In this document: piece after piece, positions 18,005 through 26,705 of the stretch
How positions within the stretch are numbered: position 1 is the first letter of the stretch
Layout of the letters: the number at the start of each line of letters is the position of its first letter
Origin: Enhydrobacter aerosaccus
GTDB lineage: Bacteria; Pseudomonadota; Alphaproteobacteria; Reyranellales; Reyranellaceae
Reading direction: 5' to 3'
DNA: 44,629 nucleotides
NCBI GenBank assembly: GCA_903915535.1
Contig: CAIWTJ010000123.1
Location: forward strand, 1-44,629
Program-made: the position numbers and the translations under genes
The notes under the pieces: generated by a model
Seen by the model: only the letters and a program-made list of their open reading frames with translations
Told to the model about the DNA's origin: nothing
The model's database searches: none

Positions 18005-18033
18005 TTGTCATCAAGCCGCCCGGCCCCTATCAA
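18005..18033 (+). promoter_or_regulatory. Sigma-70-like promoter for the riboswitch-cob operon
   Basis: TTGTCA (18005-18010) and TATCAA (18028-18033) are separated by exactly 17 bases and match the -35 and -10 consensus at 5 and 4 of 6 positions. The predicted start near 18040 coincides with the first base of riboswitch helix P1. Confidence 0.5.
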
Positions 18034-18039
18034 GCGGAC

Positions 18040-18201
18040 GACGGTGCCCCTCACGGGGATCAAAAGGGAACGCGGTTCATTCCGCGGCTGCCCCCGCAAC
18101 TGTAGTCGGCGAGCTGACGGCCACGAGCCACTGGGAGTACCGAAAGGGAAGCCGGGAAGGCGGTCGGAGGCGGTGACCCGAGAGCCAGGAAACCTGCCGT
18201 C
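18040..18201 (+). promoter_or_regulatory. Cobalamin riboswitch controlling the biosynthesis operon
   Basis: All recognisable conserved blocks are present on the plus strand: GGTGCCC with ACGGGGATCAAAAGGGAA, GGCTGCCCCCGCAACTG, GAGCCACTGGG, GGCGGTGACCCG, and the B12 box AGCCAGGAAACCTGCC at 18183-18198. GACGG (18040-18044) pairs with CCGTC (18197-18201) to close the outer helix. It binds adenosylcobalamin or a related cobalamin and represses the downstream genes. The first downstream gene starts 47 bases later. Confidence 0.95.
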
Positions 18202-18217
18202 ACGAGGATTGAACCGA

Positions 18218-18235
18218 TGGCGCGGGGTGGCGCCA
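18218..18235 (+). other. Hairpin in the expression platform of the first riboswitch
   Basis: TGGCGC (18218-18223) pairs with GCGCCA (18230-18235) around a GGGGTG loop, immediately before the Shine-Dalgarno-like GAGGG at 18239. No T-run follows, so control at translation initiation is more likely than termination. The loop or stem could pair with riboswitch sequences, which I have not folded. Confidence 0.4.
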
Positions 18236-18248
18236 AGTGAGGGATGAC

Positions 18249-18611
18249 GTGTCGACGCTCTTTGTTTGTGTGACCTGTCGCCGTGAAGGCGATCCGCCGG
18301 CAGAGGTGCGCCCGGGCGCGCGCTTCTATGCGGCGCTGAAGGAGCGCGCGACGGACATCGATGTCGTGCCGGTCGAGTGCCTCTCCAACTGCACGCGCTC
18401 CTGCAGTACAGCCGTCACGGGACCAGGCAAGTGGACCTATGTCGTGGGCGATCTCGATCCCGAACGGAATGTCGACGACATCCTGAATTTCGCGCGTGCG
18501 CACAAGGCTGCGCCCGACGGACTGCCGCCGTGGCGCGAGCGTCCGCTCCATGTCCGCCAACACACGATCGCGCGCGTGCCGCCGATGCGTCTTCCGGAGG
18601 AACCGAAATGA
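18249..18611 (+). CDS. DUF1636 cysteine-rich, ferredoxin-like protein
   Basis: This 120-residue protein is the first gene after the riboswitch. It has CVTC near the N-terminus (Cys7, Cys10) and C44-x3-C48-x3-C52 in ECLSNCTRSC, spacing that suggests a thioredoxin-like 2Fe-2S or other metal site. The family is often linked with cobW in B12 loci, but its function is not established. GTG 18249 is preferred because GAGGG precedes it by about 5 bases and MSTLFVC is a natural start; GTG 18237 is an in-frame alternative. Its stop overlaps the cobW ATG (ATGA), so the two are coupled. Confidence 0.8.
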   Translation: MSTLFVCVTCRREGDPPAEVRPGARFYAALKERATDIDVVPVECLSNCTRSCSTAVTGPGKWTYVVGDLDPERNVDDILNFARAHKAAPDGLPPWRERPLHVRQHTIARVPPMRLPEEPK

Positions 18612-19642
18612 GCGCCCTTGCCAAGGTACCCTGCACCATCATCACCGGTTTCCTGGGCGCGGGAAAGACGACGCTCGTACGCCATGTGCTGGAGAATGCC
18701 GAAGGCCGCCGGCTCGCCGTCATCGTCAATGAATTCGGCGACGTCGGCATCGACGGCGACATCCTGAAAAGCTGCGGCATCGAGAGCTGTCCGGAAGACG
18801 CGATCGTCGAACTGGCGAACGGCTGCATCTGCTGCACCGTCGCCGACGACTTCGTGCCGGCGCTCGAGGCCCTGCTCAATCGGCCCAACCCGCCCGAGCA
18901 TATCGTGATCGAGACTTCGGGCCTCGCGCTGCCCAAGCCGCTGGTCCAGGCTTTCAACTGGCCCGCAATCGCCTCGCGTGTGACGGTCGATGGCGTGATC
19001 GCCGTGGTCGATGGCGCCGCGGTCTTCGATGGCCGCTTCGCCGACGATCCCGTGGCGCTGGCCAAGCAGCGCGCCGAGGACTCCTCTGTCGATCACGACA
19101 ATCCCCTCGAGGAAGTGTTCGAGGACCAGCTCCTCTGCGCCGACCTCGTGGTGATGAACAAGGCCGACCTCATGTCGATTGCCGAGCGCAAGGACGTGGT
19201 GGGCCAGATCGGCAAGACGCTTTCTCGCGCGGTGAAGATCGTCGAGGTCGAGAACGGCAAGGTGCCGACGTCGGTGCTGCTGGGATTGGGTGCCGCGGCC
19301 GAGACCGATCTGGCCGCGCGCCCGTCGCATCACGATGCCGAGGGCGAGCACGACCATGAGGACTTCGAGACGTTCATCGTCGACCTCCCCGTGTTCGATA
19401 CGCCGCAGCAACTGGTCGACCGCATCAAGAAGATCGCGGAACTGCACGACGTGCTGCGCGCCAAGGGGTTTGCCGACGTGAAGGGCAAGCCGATGCGCCT
19501 GCTCGTGCAGGGCGTGGGCAATCGCATCCAGCACCAGTTCGACCGCCCGTGGAAGCCGGGCGAGCCCCGCGTGGGCCGTCTGGTGGTGATCGGTGAGAAG
19601 GGCCTCGACCAGTCCGCCATCCGCGCGCTGATCGCCGGCTGA
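18608..19642 (+). CDS. cobW: CobW, GTP-dependent metal chaperone of cobalamin synthesis
   Basis: This 344-residue G3E-family GTPase has Walker A GFLGAGKTT (14-22), the metal-binding C73-I-C75-C76 in NGCICCT, ETSGLALPKPLVQAF and the guanine-specificity motif NKAD. A His/Asp-rich loop (SHHDAEGEHDHED) precedes the CobW C-terminal domain. It is thought to deliver cobalt to the CobN-containing chelatase, and cobN follows six bases later. The start ATG overlaps the DUF1636 stop. Confidence 0.95.
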   Translation: MSALAKVPCTIITGFLGAGKTTLVRHVLENAEGRRLAVIVNEFGDVGIDGDILKSCGIESCPEDAIVELANGCICCTVADDFVPALEALLNRPNPPEHIVIETSGLALPKPLVQAFNWPAIASRVTVDGVIAVVDGAAVFDGRFADDPVALAKQRAEDSSVDHDNPLEEVFEDQLLCADLVVMNKADLMSIAERKDVVGQIGKTLSRAVKIVEVENGKVPTSVLLGLGAAAETDLAARPSHHDAEGEHDHEDFETFIVDLPVFDTPQQLVDRIKKIAELHDVLRAKGFADVKGKPMRLLVQGVGNRIQHQFDRPWKPGEPRVGRLVVIGEKGLDQSAIRALIAG

Positions 19643-19648
19643 GACTTC

Positions 19649-22600
19649 ATGCATATCCTGGCGACCGAGATTGCGAGTCTCGACGAGGCCGAGACGGCCG
19701 TCGATCTAGCGCAGTCGCCGGCCGATATCGTCGTGCTGTCGTTTTCCGACAGCGATCTCTCGGCGCTGGCCGCGGCCTGGCAGCGCGACGCCGACACGTT
19801 GCCGTCGCTGCGGCTTGCCAGCCTGAAGAAGCTGCGCCACCCGATGTCGGTGGACCTCTATGTCGATACAGTCGTCGCCAAGGCGAAAGTGGTGATCGTG
19901 CGATGCCTCGGCGGTCTCGACTATTGGCGCTACGGGTTGGAGCGCATTGCCGACGCCGCGCGTGACAACGACATCCTGTTTGCGGCCCTGCCCGGCGACG
20001 ATCGGCCCGATCCGCGCCTGGCCTCGGCCTCGACGATGCCGCGCGAAAAGCTCGATTTGCTCGACCGCTTCTTTCGCGAGGGTGGCGCCGACAATCTCGG
20101 CAACGCTCTGCGCCTGGTCGCCAACCTGCCGTGGCAGCCGCCGGCCGCTGTTGGGCCGTTCACGGTCCTCGGGAACATGGAGGAAAGCCGGCCTGCCGCG
20201 CTGATTGTCTTCTATCGCTCCAATCTGACGTCGGCGGACATGGCGCCGATCGAAGCGCTGATGACGGCACTCGATCGCGCAGGGCTGGCTCCGCTGGCCG
20301 TTGCCGTGGGCAGTCTCAAGGATCCTGCGATCGACGCCCCGCTCGGCGCGCTTCTGCAGAGGCGCAAGCCGGCGATCATTCTGAACACCACGGCCTTCTC
20401 GGCGATGCGCCAGGACGACAAGACGATCCTCGACCAGGCCGACGTGCCGGTGCTGCAGGTCGTGCTGTCCGGCAGCGCACGCGCGGCATGGTCGGAGTCG
20501 GCACGTGGTCTGTCGCCGTCGGATCTTGCGATGAACGTCGTGTTGCCGGAACTCGACGGCCGCCTTCTGACCCGTGCGATCTCCTTCAAGGAAGAGATGC
20601 CGGTCGACCCGCGCCTCGAATTCGCCAGCGTCCAGCACGCTCCCATTCCTGACCGCGTCGACTATGTGGCGCGGTTAGCCGCCAACTGGGCGCGGCTCAG
20701 CGCCAAAGCGTCGAGCGAACGCAGGGTCGCTCTGGTGCTGTCGAATTATCCGGCCCGTGGCGGCCGCGCCGGCTACGCCGTGGGCCTCGACACCACGGAA
20801 AGTGCGCTCGAAATCCTGCGGCTGCTGCGGTCGGAAGGCTACGATGTCGGCGCCACCGACTGGCAGGCTGCAGATATTGCGCCTTTGCTGACGGGCGAGG
20901 CGCCCCATCTGCGATGCGGCAAGGTCATCGTCCTGCTGCAGCCCGATCGCGGCTCCGACTATCACGACCTGTCGGCGGCGCCGCATGCCGACTACGTCGC
21001 AGTCTACGCCTGGCTGCGCGACGATGAGAAAATCGACGCGCTGATCCATCTCGGCACACACGGCACGCTCGAGTGGCTGCCGGGCAAGGCGCTCGCATTG
21101 TCGAGCGATTGCTGGCCCGAGAAGGTCTTGGGCCCGATCCCCGTCATCTATCCCTTCATCGTCAACAATCCGGGAGAAGCGGTGCAGGCCAAGCGCCGCC
21201 TCGCTGCTGTCACCATCGGTCACCTTACCCCGCCGCTCAGCGCGGCCGGTCTGCATGGGCCGCTCGCCGAGTTGGAAGGTCTTGTCGAGGAATACGCTTC
21301 GGCCGATGGACTCGATCGGCGGCGGCTGGGATTCCTCGAGGACGAGATTGTCGAGCGGGCCTGGTCGTCGGGTCTGGCGTTGGACTGCGGTCTTGTGAAA
21401 GGCGAAAGCAACCGCGAGGCGGTGGCCAAGCTGGATGCGCAGCTGTGCGACATCAAGGACCTCAGCATCCGTGACGGCTTGCATGTCTTTGGCCGAACGC
21501 CCGACGAGGCGAGGTTGAAAATGCTCGCTGCGGCAACCAACGCTGACGCCGGCGTGCGCGCGTCTGCGGCTTGCGAGCGCAGTGCATTGCTTGCGGCACT
21601 CTCCGGCCGTCGAGTGGCCCCTGGGCCTGCGGGGGCGCCGACGCGCGGTCGCGCCGACGTGCTGCCGACGGGTCGCAATCTCACCTCGATCGATCCGCGC
21701 TCCATTCCGACCCGCACCGCGGCCACGATCGGTGCGCGCGCCGCCGCCGAAGTGGTGCGTCGCTACCTGCAGGATCAAGGTGAGTATCCGCGCGAGCTGG
21801 TCATCGACCTCTGGGCATCCGCGTCCCTGCGTACCGGCGGCGACGATTTGGCCCAGGCCTTCGCCTATCTCGGCGTGCAGCCGCTGTGGGACAAGAATTC
21901 GAGTCGCGTCACCGGAATCGAGGTGATGCCGCTCGCGACGCTCGACCGGCCGCGCATCGACGTGACATTGCGAATCTCCGGTCTGTTCCGCGACATCTTC
22001 GAGACGCAGATCGCGCTGTTCGATCTCGCCGTGCGGCGAATCGCGGCGCTCGACGAGGAAGGCGCCGACAATCCGTTGACCGAGGCTGCACGTCGAGGCG
22101 CCGATCTGGCGCGCGTGTTCGGCGGCGCTCCCGGCAGTTACGGCGCCCGCGCCGGCGACCTCGCGCTCGACGGCGAATGGAAAACGCGCGCCGATCTGGG
22201 CGAGGCGTATCTCGCGGCGGTGACCCACAGCTACGGCAGTGGCGACACGCCGGCGGGCGACGGCTTCCGCATCCGCGTCTCCGGCGCCGACGTCCTGGTT
22301 CACCCGCAGGACGATCGCGAGCGCGATCTGCTCGATGGCGACGGCGTCGCCGATTTTGCCGGCGGCTTCGCGGCCGCCGCGGCGCTGCTGGGCAACGTAC
22401 CCGAGCTCTATCACCTCGACACAAGCCGGCCGGAGGCGCCTAAGGCACGCCTGCTGACCGAGGAGATTGCACGGGTCGTGCGGGGCCGGCTCACCAATCC
22501 GCGCTGGCTGGCCGGAATGCTGGAGCACGGGTATCGCGGCGTGGCGGAAATTGCCCAGGGAGTCGATGCTCTCTATGCCTTTTCGGCCACGGCGGAGGCC

Positions 22601-22804
22601 GTTTCGGCCGCCCTTTTCGACGCAACCCACGCTGCCCTGATCGCTGATGAAGCGGTATTGTCGGCCATGATCCACAGCAATCCCGCCGCGACCGCCGCCA
22701 TCGCGCAACGCCTGCGCGACGCCTTGGCGCGCGGGCTCTGGGTGAGCCGCCGCAACTCGACCGACCGGGAGCTCGAGCGGGCGCTTCAGCGGGCCGGATC
22801 ATGA
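19649..22804 (+). CDS. cobN: Cobaltochelatase large subunit CobN
   Basis: CobN is the large subunit of the ATP-dependent chelatase that inserts cobalt into hydrogenobyrinic a,c-diamide, together with CobS and CobT. The N-terminal MHILATEIASLDEAETAVDL, LSNYPARGGRAGYAVGLDT, HLGTHGTLEWLPGKALALS and LRISGLFRDIFETQIALFDLAV are clear family segments. The length of 1051 residues is at the short end for CobN (many are about 1250), with the beginning and end present, so I see no truncation but a compact form. No cobS or cobT is in the window. The stop overlaps cobG by four bases. Confidence 0.95.
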   Translation: MHILATEIASLDEAETAVDLAQSPADIVVLSFSDSDLSALAAAWQRDADTLPSLRLASLKKLRHPMSVDLYVDTVVAKAKVVIVRCLGGLDYWRYGLERIADAARDNDILFAALPGDDRPDPRLASASTMPREKLDLLDRFFREGGADNLGNALRLVANLPWQPPAAVGPFTVLGNMEESRPAALIVFYRSNLTSADMAPIEALMTALDRAGLAPLAVAVGSLKDPAIDAPLGALLQRRKPAIILNTTAFSAMRQDDKTILDQADVPVLQVVLSGSARAAWSESARGLSPSDLAMNVVLPELDGRLLTRAISFKEEMPVDPRLEFASVQHAPIPDRVDYVARLAANWARLSAKASSERRVALVLSNYPARGGRAGYAVGLDTTESALEILRLLRSEGYDVGATDWQAADIAPLLTGEAPHLRCGKVIVLLQPDRGSDYHDLSAAPHADYVAVYAWLRDDEKIDALIHLGTHGTLEWLPGKALALSSDCWPEKVLGPIPVIYPFIVNNPGEAVQAKRRLAAVTIGHLTPPLSAAGLHGPLAELEGLVEEYASADGLDRRRLGFLEDEIVERAWSSGLALDCGLVKGESNREAVAKLDAQLCDIKDLSIRDGLHVFGRTPDEARLKMLAAATNADAGVRASAACERSALLAALSGRRVAPGPAGAPTRGRADVLPTGRNLTSIDPRSIPTRTAATIGARAAAEVVRRYLQDQGEYPRELVIDLWASASLRTGGDDLAQAFAYLGVQPLWDKNSSRVTGIEVMPLATLDRPRIDVTLRISGLFRDIFETQIALFDLAVRRIAALDEEGADNPLTEAARRGADLARVFGGAPGSYGARAGDLALDGEWKTRADLGEAYLAAVTHSYGSGDTPAGDGFRIRVSGADVLVHPQDDRERDLLDGDGVADFAGGFAAAAALLGNVPELYHLDTSRPEAPKARLLTEEIARVVRGRLTNPRWLAGMLEHGYRGVAEIAQGVDALYAFSATAEAVSAALFDATHAALIADEAVLSAMIHSNPAATAAIAQRLRDALARGLWVSRRNSTDRELERALQRAGS

Positions 22805-23856
22805 GCGTGGCCGCGGCCTTCGAGGTGAAGGGCTGGTGCCCGGGCGTCCTGACGCCGATGCCGAGCGGCGACGGGCTGCTGGTGCGCGTCAAGCCGTGGT
22901 GCGGCGCCTTCACGCTGGCGCAGGCCGCGGGCATCGCCGATATCGCGGAGCGTCTCGGCAACGGGCACATCGATCTCACGCGCCGGGCCAACCTGCAGAT
23001 CCGCGGCCTGCGCGAGCCGTCGCTCGGCGAATTGCGCCAGTCATTGGACCGCCTGGGGCTGCTCGATCTCGACGCTGCGACCGAAGCTGCGCGCAACGTG
23101 ATGGTCGGGCCTCTGGCCGGCGATGACGTGCGGTCGCTGGCCCATGCGTTGACTCGCGCAATCGTCTCCGACCGTCGCCTTGCAGCATTGCCTGCCAAGT
23201 TCGGTTGGCTGGTTGATGGTGGCGGGCCGCTGTCGATCGTCGGCGAGCGCGCGGATGTGGCGTTGTTCGTCATGCCGGCGGGTGTGGCATTGCGCTTTCG
23301 CGGTGAATGGCTCGGCATCGTATCGCGCGATCACGCGGTGAAGGCCGCGATCGGACTCGCCTTGGGTGAACGGCCGTTGCTGTCGGCAATGGGTGACGTG
23401 CCGACTGCGGGAGCTCGGCATCTCGGCTCGATCTCCGGGTTCTTTGGAATCGCAGCGCCGTTCGGACGCCTCGAAGCCGTACAGCTCCGCGACCTGGCTG
23501 CCACGCCCGGTGGGTCCGTGCTGCGCCTCTCGCCCTGGCGGGCCCTCTATCTCGATGTGGCGCCCGCCGATGTCGCCGGATTGATCGTCCATGAGAACGA
23601 TCCGCTGTTGCGCATCGAAGCTTGTCCCGGCGCGCCGGCCTGCAAGTCGAGCAGCGTCGATACGCGGCGCGATGCCAATCGTCTCGCGATGCGCGGCTTC
23701 AAGGGCACGATCCATCTTTCCGGCTGCGCCAAGGGGTGCGCGCGGTCGACGCCGGCCGATCTCACGCTGGTGGGGGAGGGCGGCCGCTACGGCGTCGTTC
23801 ACAACGGCACGACCCGCGATCCGTTCGAGAAGATCGTCGAGCCGGACGCGCTATGA
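22801..23856 (+). CDS. cobG: Precorrin-3B synthase (CobG)
   Basis: This 351-residue oxygen-dependent enzyme carries out the oxidation that prepares ring contraction in the aerobic pathway; it is related to sulfite/nitrite reductases. The start contains GWCPGVLTPMPSGDGLLVRVKP, and the Fe-S/siroheme cysteines are seen in CPGAPACKSS and the later SGCAKGCAR. RRANLQIRGL matches the substrate-binding repeat. Its presence shows the pathway is the oxygen-requiring one. It overlaps cobN and cobH by ATGA junctions. Confidence 0.92.
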   Translation: MSVAAAFEVKGWCPGVLTPMPSGDGLLVRVKPWCGAFTLAQAAGIADIAERLGNGHIDLTRRANLQIRGLREPSLGELRQSLDRLGLLDLDAATEAARNVMVGPLAGDDVRSLAHALTRAIVSDRRLAALPAKFGWLVDGGGPLSIVGERADVALFVMPAGVALRFRGEWLGIVSRDHAVKAAIGLALGERPLLSAMGDVPTAGARHLGSISGFFGIAAPFGRLEAVQLRDLAATPGGSVLRLSPWRALYLDVAPADVAGLIVHENDPLLRIEACPGAPACKSSSVDTRRDANRLAMRGFKGTIHLSGCAKGCARSTPADLTLVGEGGRYGVVHNGTTRDPFEKIVEPDAL

Positions 23857-24482
23857 GCACCCGGACCTATATCCGCGATGGCGCAGAAATCTATCGCCGT
23901 TCGTTCGCGATCATTCGCGCCGAAGCCGATCTCAAGCGCTTCAGCAAGGCCGAGGAGCGGATCGCCGTCCGAATCATCCATGCCTGCGGCATGGTCGAGG
24001 TGGCGAAGGACATCAGGATGTCGCCGGGTTTCGCCGACAACGCACGCTGGGCGCTGATCGGCGGCGCGCCGATCTTGTGCGATTCCAAGATGGTGGCCAA
24101 CGGCATCACGCGCGCTCGACTGCCTGCCGGCAACGAGATCGTGTGCACGCTCGACGATCCGAAGGTTGCGACGCTTGCGCGCGACATGGGCAACACCCGC
24201 AGCGCCGCGGCTATGGAGCTGTGGCGCGACAAGCTGGGCGGCGCGGTCGTGGCGATCGGCAATGCGCCGACGTCGCTGTTCCACCTGCTCGATATGCTCG
24301 ACGGGGGGGCACCGATGCCGGCCGCGGTCATTGGCCTGCCGGTCGGCTTCGTGGGCGCTGCGGAGTCGAAGGACGCCCTGGCGTCGGACGGTCGCGTGCC
24401 GTTCCTGATCGTGAAGGGCCGCAAGGGCGGCAGCGCGATGGCGGTCGCCACCGTCAACGCGCTGGCGAGCGAGGCCGAATGA
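23853..24482 (+). CDS. cobH: Precorrin-8X methylmutase
   Basis: CobH moves a methyl group from C-11 to C-12, turning precorrin-8x into hydrogenobyrinic acid. The catalytic histidine is His43 (in RIIHACGMVEVA), the same number as in the Pseudomonas denitrificans enzyme. ILCDSKMVANGITR and AIGNAPTSLFHLLDML are other fixed segments. The length of 209 residues is normal. ATGA overlaps join it to cobG and cobI. Confidence 0.96.
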   Translation: MSTRTYIRDGAEIYRRSFAIIRAEADLKRFSKAEERIAVRIIHACGMVEVAKDIRMSPGFADNARWALIGGAPILCDSKMVANGITRARLPAGNEIVCTLDDPKVATLARDMGNTRSAAAMELWRDKLGGAVVAIGNAPTSLFHLLDMLDGGAPMPAAVIGLPVGFVGAAESKDALASDGRVPFLIVKGRKGGSAMAVATVNALASEAE

Positions 24483-25237
24483 CCAGTCTCGACGCCCTGG
24501 CCGGCACTGCAAGCGCGGGCACGCTCTATGGAATCGGCGTCGGTCCCGGCGACGTGCGCTATCTCACCTTGCGCGCGGCAGGACTCGTGCGTGCCGTCGA
24601 TGTCGTGGCGTTCTTCGCCAAGAAGGGCATGCAGGGCAACGCGCGGCGCATCGTCTCGCCGCTGCTGACCTCGACGCAAGCCGAGGCCCGCCTCGAATAT
24701 CCGATGACCGAAGAAGCGCCTGCCGACGGCGCGGAGTACCAGGGCGCGATCGGCGCTTTTTATCGCGAGGCATCGGATCGATTGGCCACCTTGCTGAAGG
24801 CGGGCAAGTCGGTCGGTCTGCTGGCCGAGGGCGACCCGTTCTTCTACGGCTCCTTCATGCACATGTGGCGGAGGCTTGCGACGGATTTCCCGGTCGAGGT
24901 CGTGCCCGGAGTCACCGGCATGTCGGGCTGCTGGACGCGTGCCCTGACACCGATCACCTGGGGCGACGATATGCTGGCGGTGTTGCCCGGCACCCTGAGC
25001 GAGGAGCAACTCGTGCAGCGCCTGCGTCTCACAGATGCCGCGGTCATCATGAAAGTGGGTCGCAATCTCGCGAAGGTGCGGCGCGCCGTCGAGCAGGCGG
25101 GCCTGTTGTCGCGCGCGGTCTATGTCGAACGCGGCACGATGGAGGACGAGCGCATCCTGCCGCTGGCGGAGTGCGGCGACGGACGCGGCGCCTATTTCGG
25201 CATGGTGCTGATTCCGGGCGAAGGACGGCGCATATGA
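24479..25237 (+). CDS. cobI: Precorrin-2 C20-methyltransferase
   Basis: This 252-residue SAM-dependent tetrapyrrole methylase adds the C-20 methyl to precorrin-2. The SAM site GIGVGPGDVRYLTLRA is near the N-terminus, followed by LLAEGDPFFYGSFMHM and VEVVPGVTGMSGCW, which distinguish CobI/CbiL from the other methylases here. The ATG overlaps the cobH stop, and the stop overlaps the cobJ ATG. Confidence 0.95.
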   Translation: MTSLDALAGTASAGTLYGIGVGPGDVRYLTLRAAGLVRAVDVVAFFAKKGMQGNARRIVSPLLTSTQAEARLEYPMTEEAPADGAEYQGAIGAFYREASDRLATLLKAGKSVGLLAEGDPFFYGSFMHMWRRLATDFPVEVVPGVTGMSGCWTRALTPITWGDDMLAVLPGTLSEEQLVQRLRLTDAAVIMKVGRNLAKVRRAVEQAGLLSRAVYVERGTMEDERILPLAECGDGRGAYFGMVLIPGEGRRI

Positions 25238-25980
25238 CGGGCTCGCTCGTTGTCGTGGGCACGGGGCCCGGCAAGGCGGAGCTGATGACGCCAGCCACGT
25301 CGGCGGCGTTGGCGCGGGCCACCGATCTCGTGGGCTATGGCCCCTATCTCGATCGCATTCCCGCGACCGCAGGCCAATGCCGCCATGCTTCGGACAATCG
25401 CGTCGAACTGGACCGCGCCCGCCATGCCCTGTCGCTCGCGGCATCGGGCAAGCAGGTCGCCGTCGTCTCGGGTGGCGATCCCGGCGTGTTCGCCATGGCG
25501 GCGGCGGTGTTCGAGGCGGTCGAGGCGGGCGATCCGGCGTGGCGTATGCTCGACATCAAGGTCGAGCCCGGCGTGACGGCAATGCTGGCGGCGGCCGCGG
25601 AGGTAGGTGCGCCGCTGGGCGGCGACTTCTGCGCGATTTCCCTTTCCGACAATCTCAAGGCCTGGACGACGATCGAGCGGCGGCTCTCGGCGGCGGCAGA
25701 AGCGGATTTCGTGATCGCGCTCTACAATCCCGCATCGAAGGCGCGGCCGCGCCAGCTCGGCGAAGCGCTCGCATTGCTGCGGGCGAAGAAGAAGCCCGAG
25801 ACGCCGGTGCTGTTCATTCGGGCGGCAGGCACGTCCGAAGCAAAGGTCGTCAGCACGACGCTGGGCGCCGCCGATGCCTCGACGGCCGACATGCGTACCC
25901 TTGTCATCATTGGCGCCAGCACGACGCGCCAGGTCGGCCGCTGGATCTACACGCCGCGCGGCGAACGGGGCATCTCGTGA
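25234..25980 (+). CDS. cobJ: Precorrin-3B C17-methyltransferase
   Basis: This 248-residue tetrapyrrole methylase methylates C-17 and drives ring contraction. Family features are VVGTGPGKAELMTP, DLVGYGPYLDRI, VSGGDPGVFAMAAAVFE and YNPASKARPRQL. It overlaps cobI at the start. At its end the plus-strand coding series is interrupted by cobK on the opposite strand, whose 3' end overlaps cobJ by 34 bases. Confidence 0.95.
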   Translation: MTGSLVVVGTGPGKAELMTPATSAALARATDLVGYGPYLDRIPATAGQCRHASDNRVELDRARHALSLAASGKQVAVVSGGDPGVFAMAAAVFEAVEAGDPAWRMLDIKVEPGVTAMLAAAAEVGAPLGGDFCAISLSDNLKAWTTIERRLSAAAEADFVIALYNPASKARPRQLGEALALLRAKKKPETPVLFIRAAGTSEAKVVSTTLGAADASTADMRTLVIIGASTTRQVGRWIYTPRGERGIS

Positions 25981-26705
25981 ACCAGCCACGCCATCGCCTC
26001 TTCGGCACTCGTCACGGGCTGGCCGGCCTGTTTGTCGGGCCGCTCGATCATCACGACAGGCAGGCCGAGCGTTCGGGCCGCCGCGATCTTGGCGTAGATT
26101 GCGTCGCCGCCGGAGTTCTTGGAAACGATGACGTCGATGTTCTCGTCGGCGAGCAGCCTCTCTTCGGCGGCCTGCTCGAACGGACCGCGCGCCAGGATGA
26201 ATCGAATGTCCGGCGGCAAAGCGATGCCCTGCGGCATGTCGACAGAGCGGGCGAGATAGTTGTGTTGCGGAGCCGCTGTGAACGCCGAGAGCTCTTGCCG
26301 GCCGAGACTGAGGAACACGCGCCGTTGCACCGAGCCCAGGGCGGCCGCGGCGGCTTCGGTGCTCGGCACGCCGTGCCATTTGTCGCCGGGCACGGGCTGC
26401 CATGGCGGCCGCACGATCGACGCGAGCGGCACACGGGCCTGCCGGCACGCAGACACGGCGTTGGCCGAAATCCGGTCGGCGTAAGGATGCGTGGCGTCGA
26501 TCACCGCGTCGATCTTCTGATCGCGCAGCCATTGCGCGAGGGCATCGGCGCCGCCGAAGCCGCCGGTGCGTGTCGCAATCGGCTGTGCGCGCGGCGAAAG
26601 CGTGCGGCCGGCCAGCGACAGGGTGGCGTCGAAGCGCGCGTCGCCGGCGATCAGTTTCGCAAGCGCCGAGGCCTCCGTGGTGCCGCCGAGAATGAGAACG
26701 CGCAT
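25947..26705 (-). CDS. cobK: Precorrin-6A reductase (CobK), opposite to its operon
   Basis: This 252-residue NADPH enzyme reduces precorrin-6A to dihydro-precorrin-6B. It starts [19 protein letters not shown], with DATHPYADRISANA, VFLSLGRQEL and VSKNSGGDAIYAKI as further marks. It is the only biosynthetic gene of the block on the minus strand. Its ATG (complement 26705-26703) shares the palindrome CATG with the cobL ATG (26704-26706), so the two genes have literally overlapping start codons and no leader between them. Its promoter must lie inside cobL coding sequence. The frame extends further upstream, but that is antisense to cobL. Confidence 0.93.
   Translation of the reverse strand: MRVLILGGTTEASALAKLIAGDARFDATLSLAGRTLSPRAQPIATRTGGFGGADALAQWLRDQKIDAVIDATHPYADRISANAVSACRQARVPLASIVRPPWQPVPGDKWHGVPSTEAAAAALGSVQRRVFLSLGRQELSAFTAAPQHNYLARSVDMPQGIALPPDIRFILARGPFEQAAEERLLADENIDVIVSKNSGGDAIYAKIAAARTLGLPVVMIERPDKQAGQPVTSAEEAMAWLVHEMPRSPRGV

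Noticed and set aside
20675..22708. 677-codon open frame antisense to cobN
   Set aside because: Shadow of cobN codon bias; no motif, no ribosome site, no neighbours on that strand.
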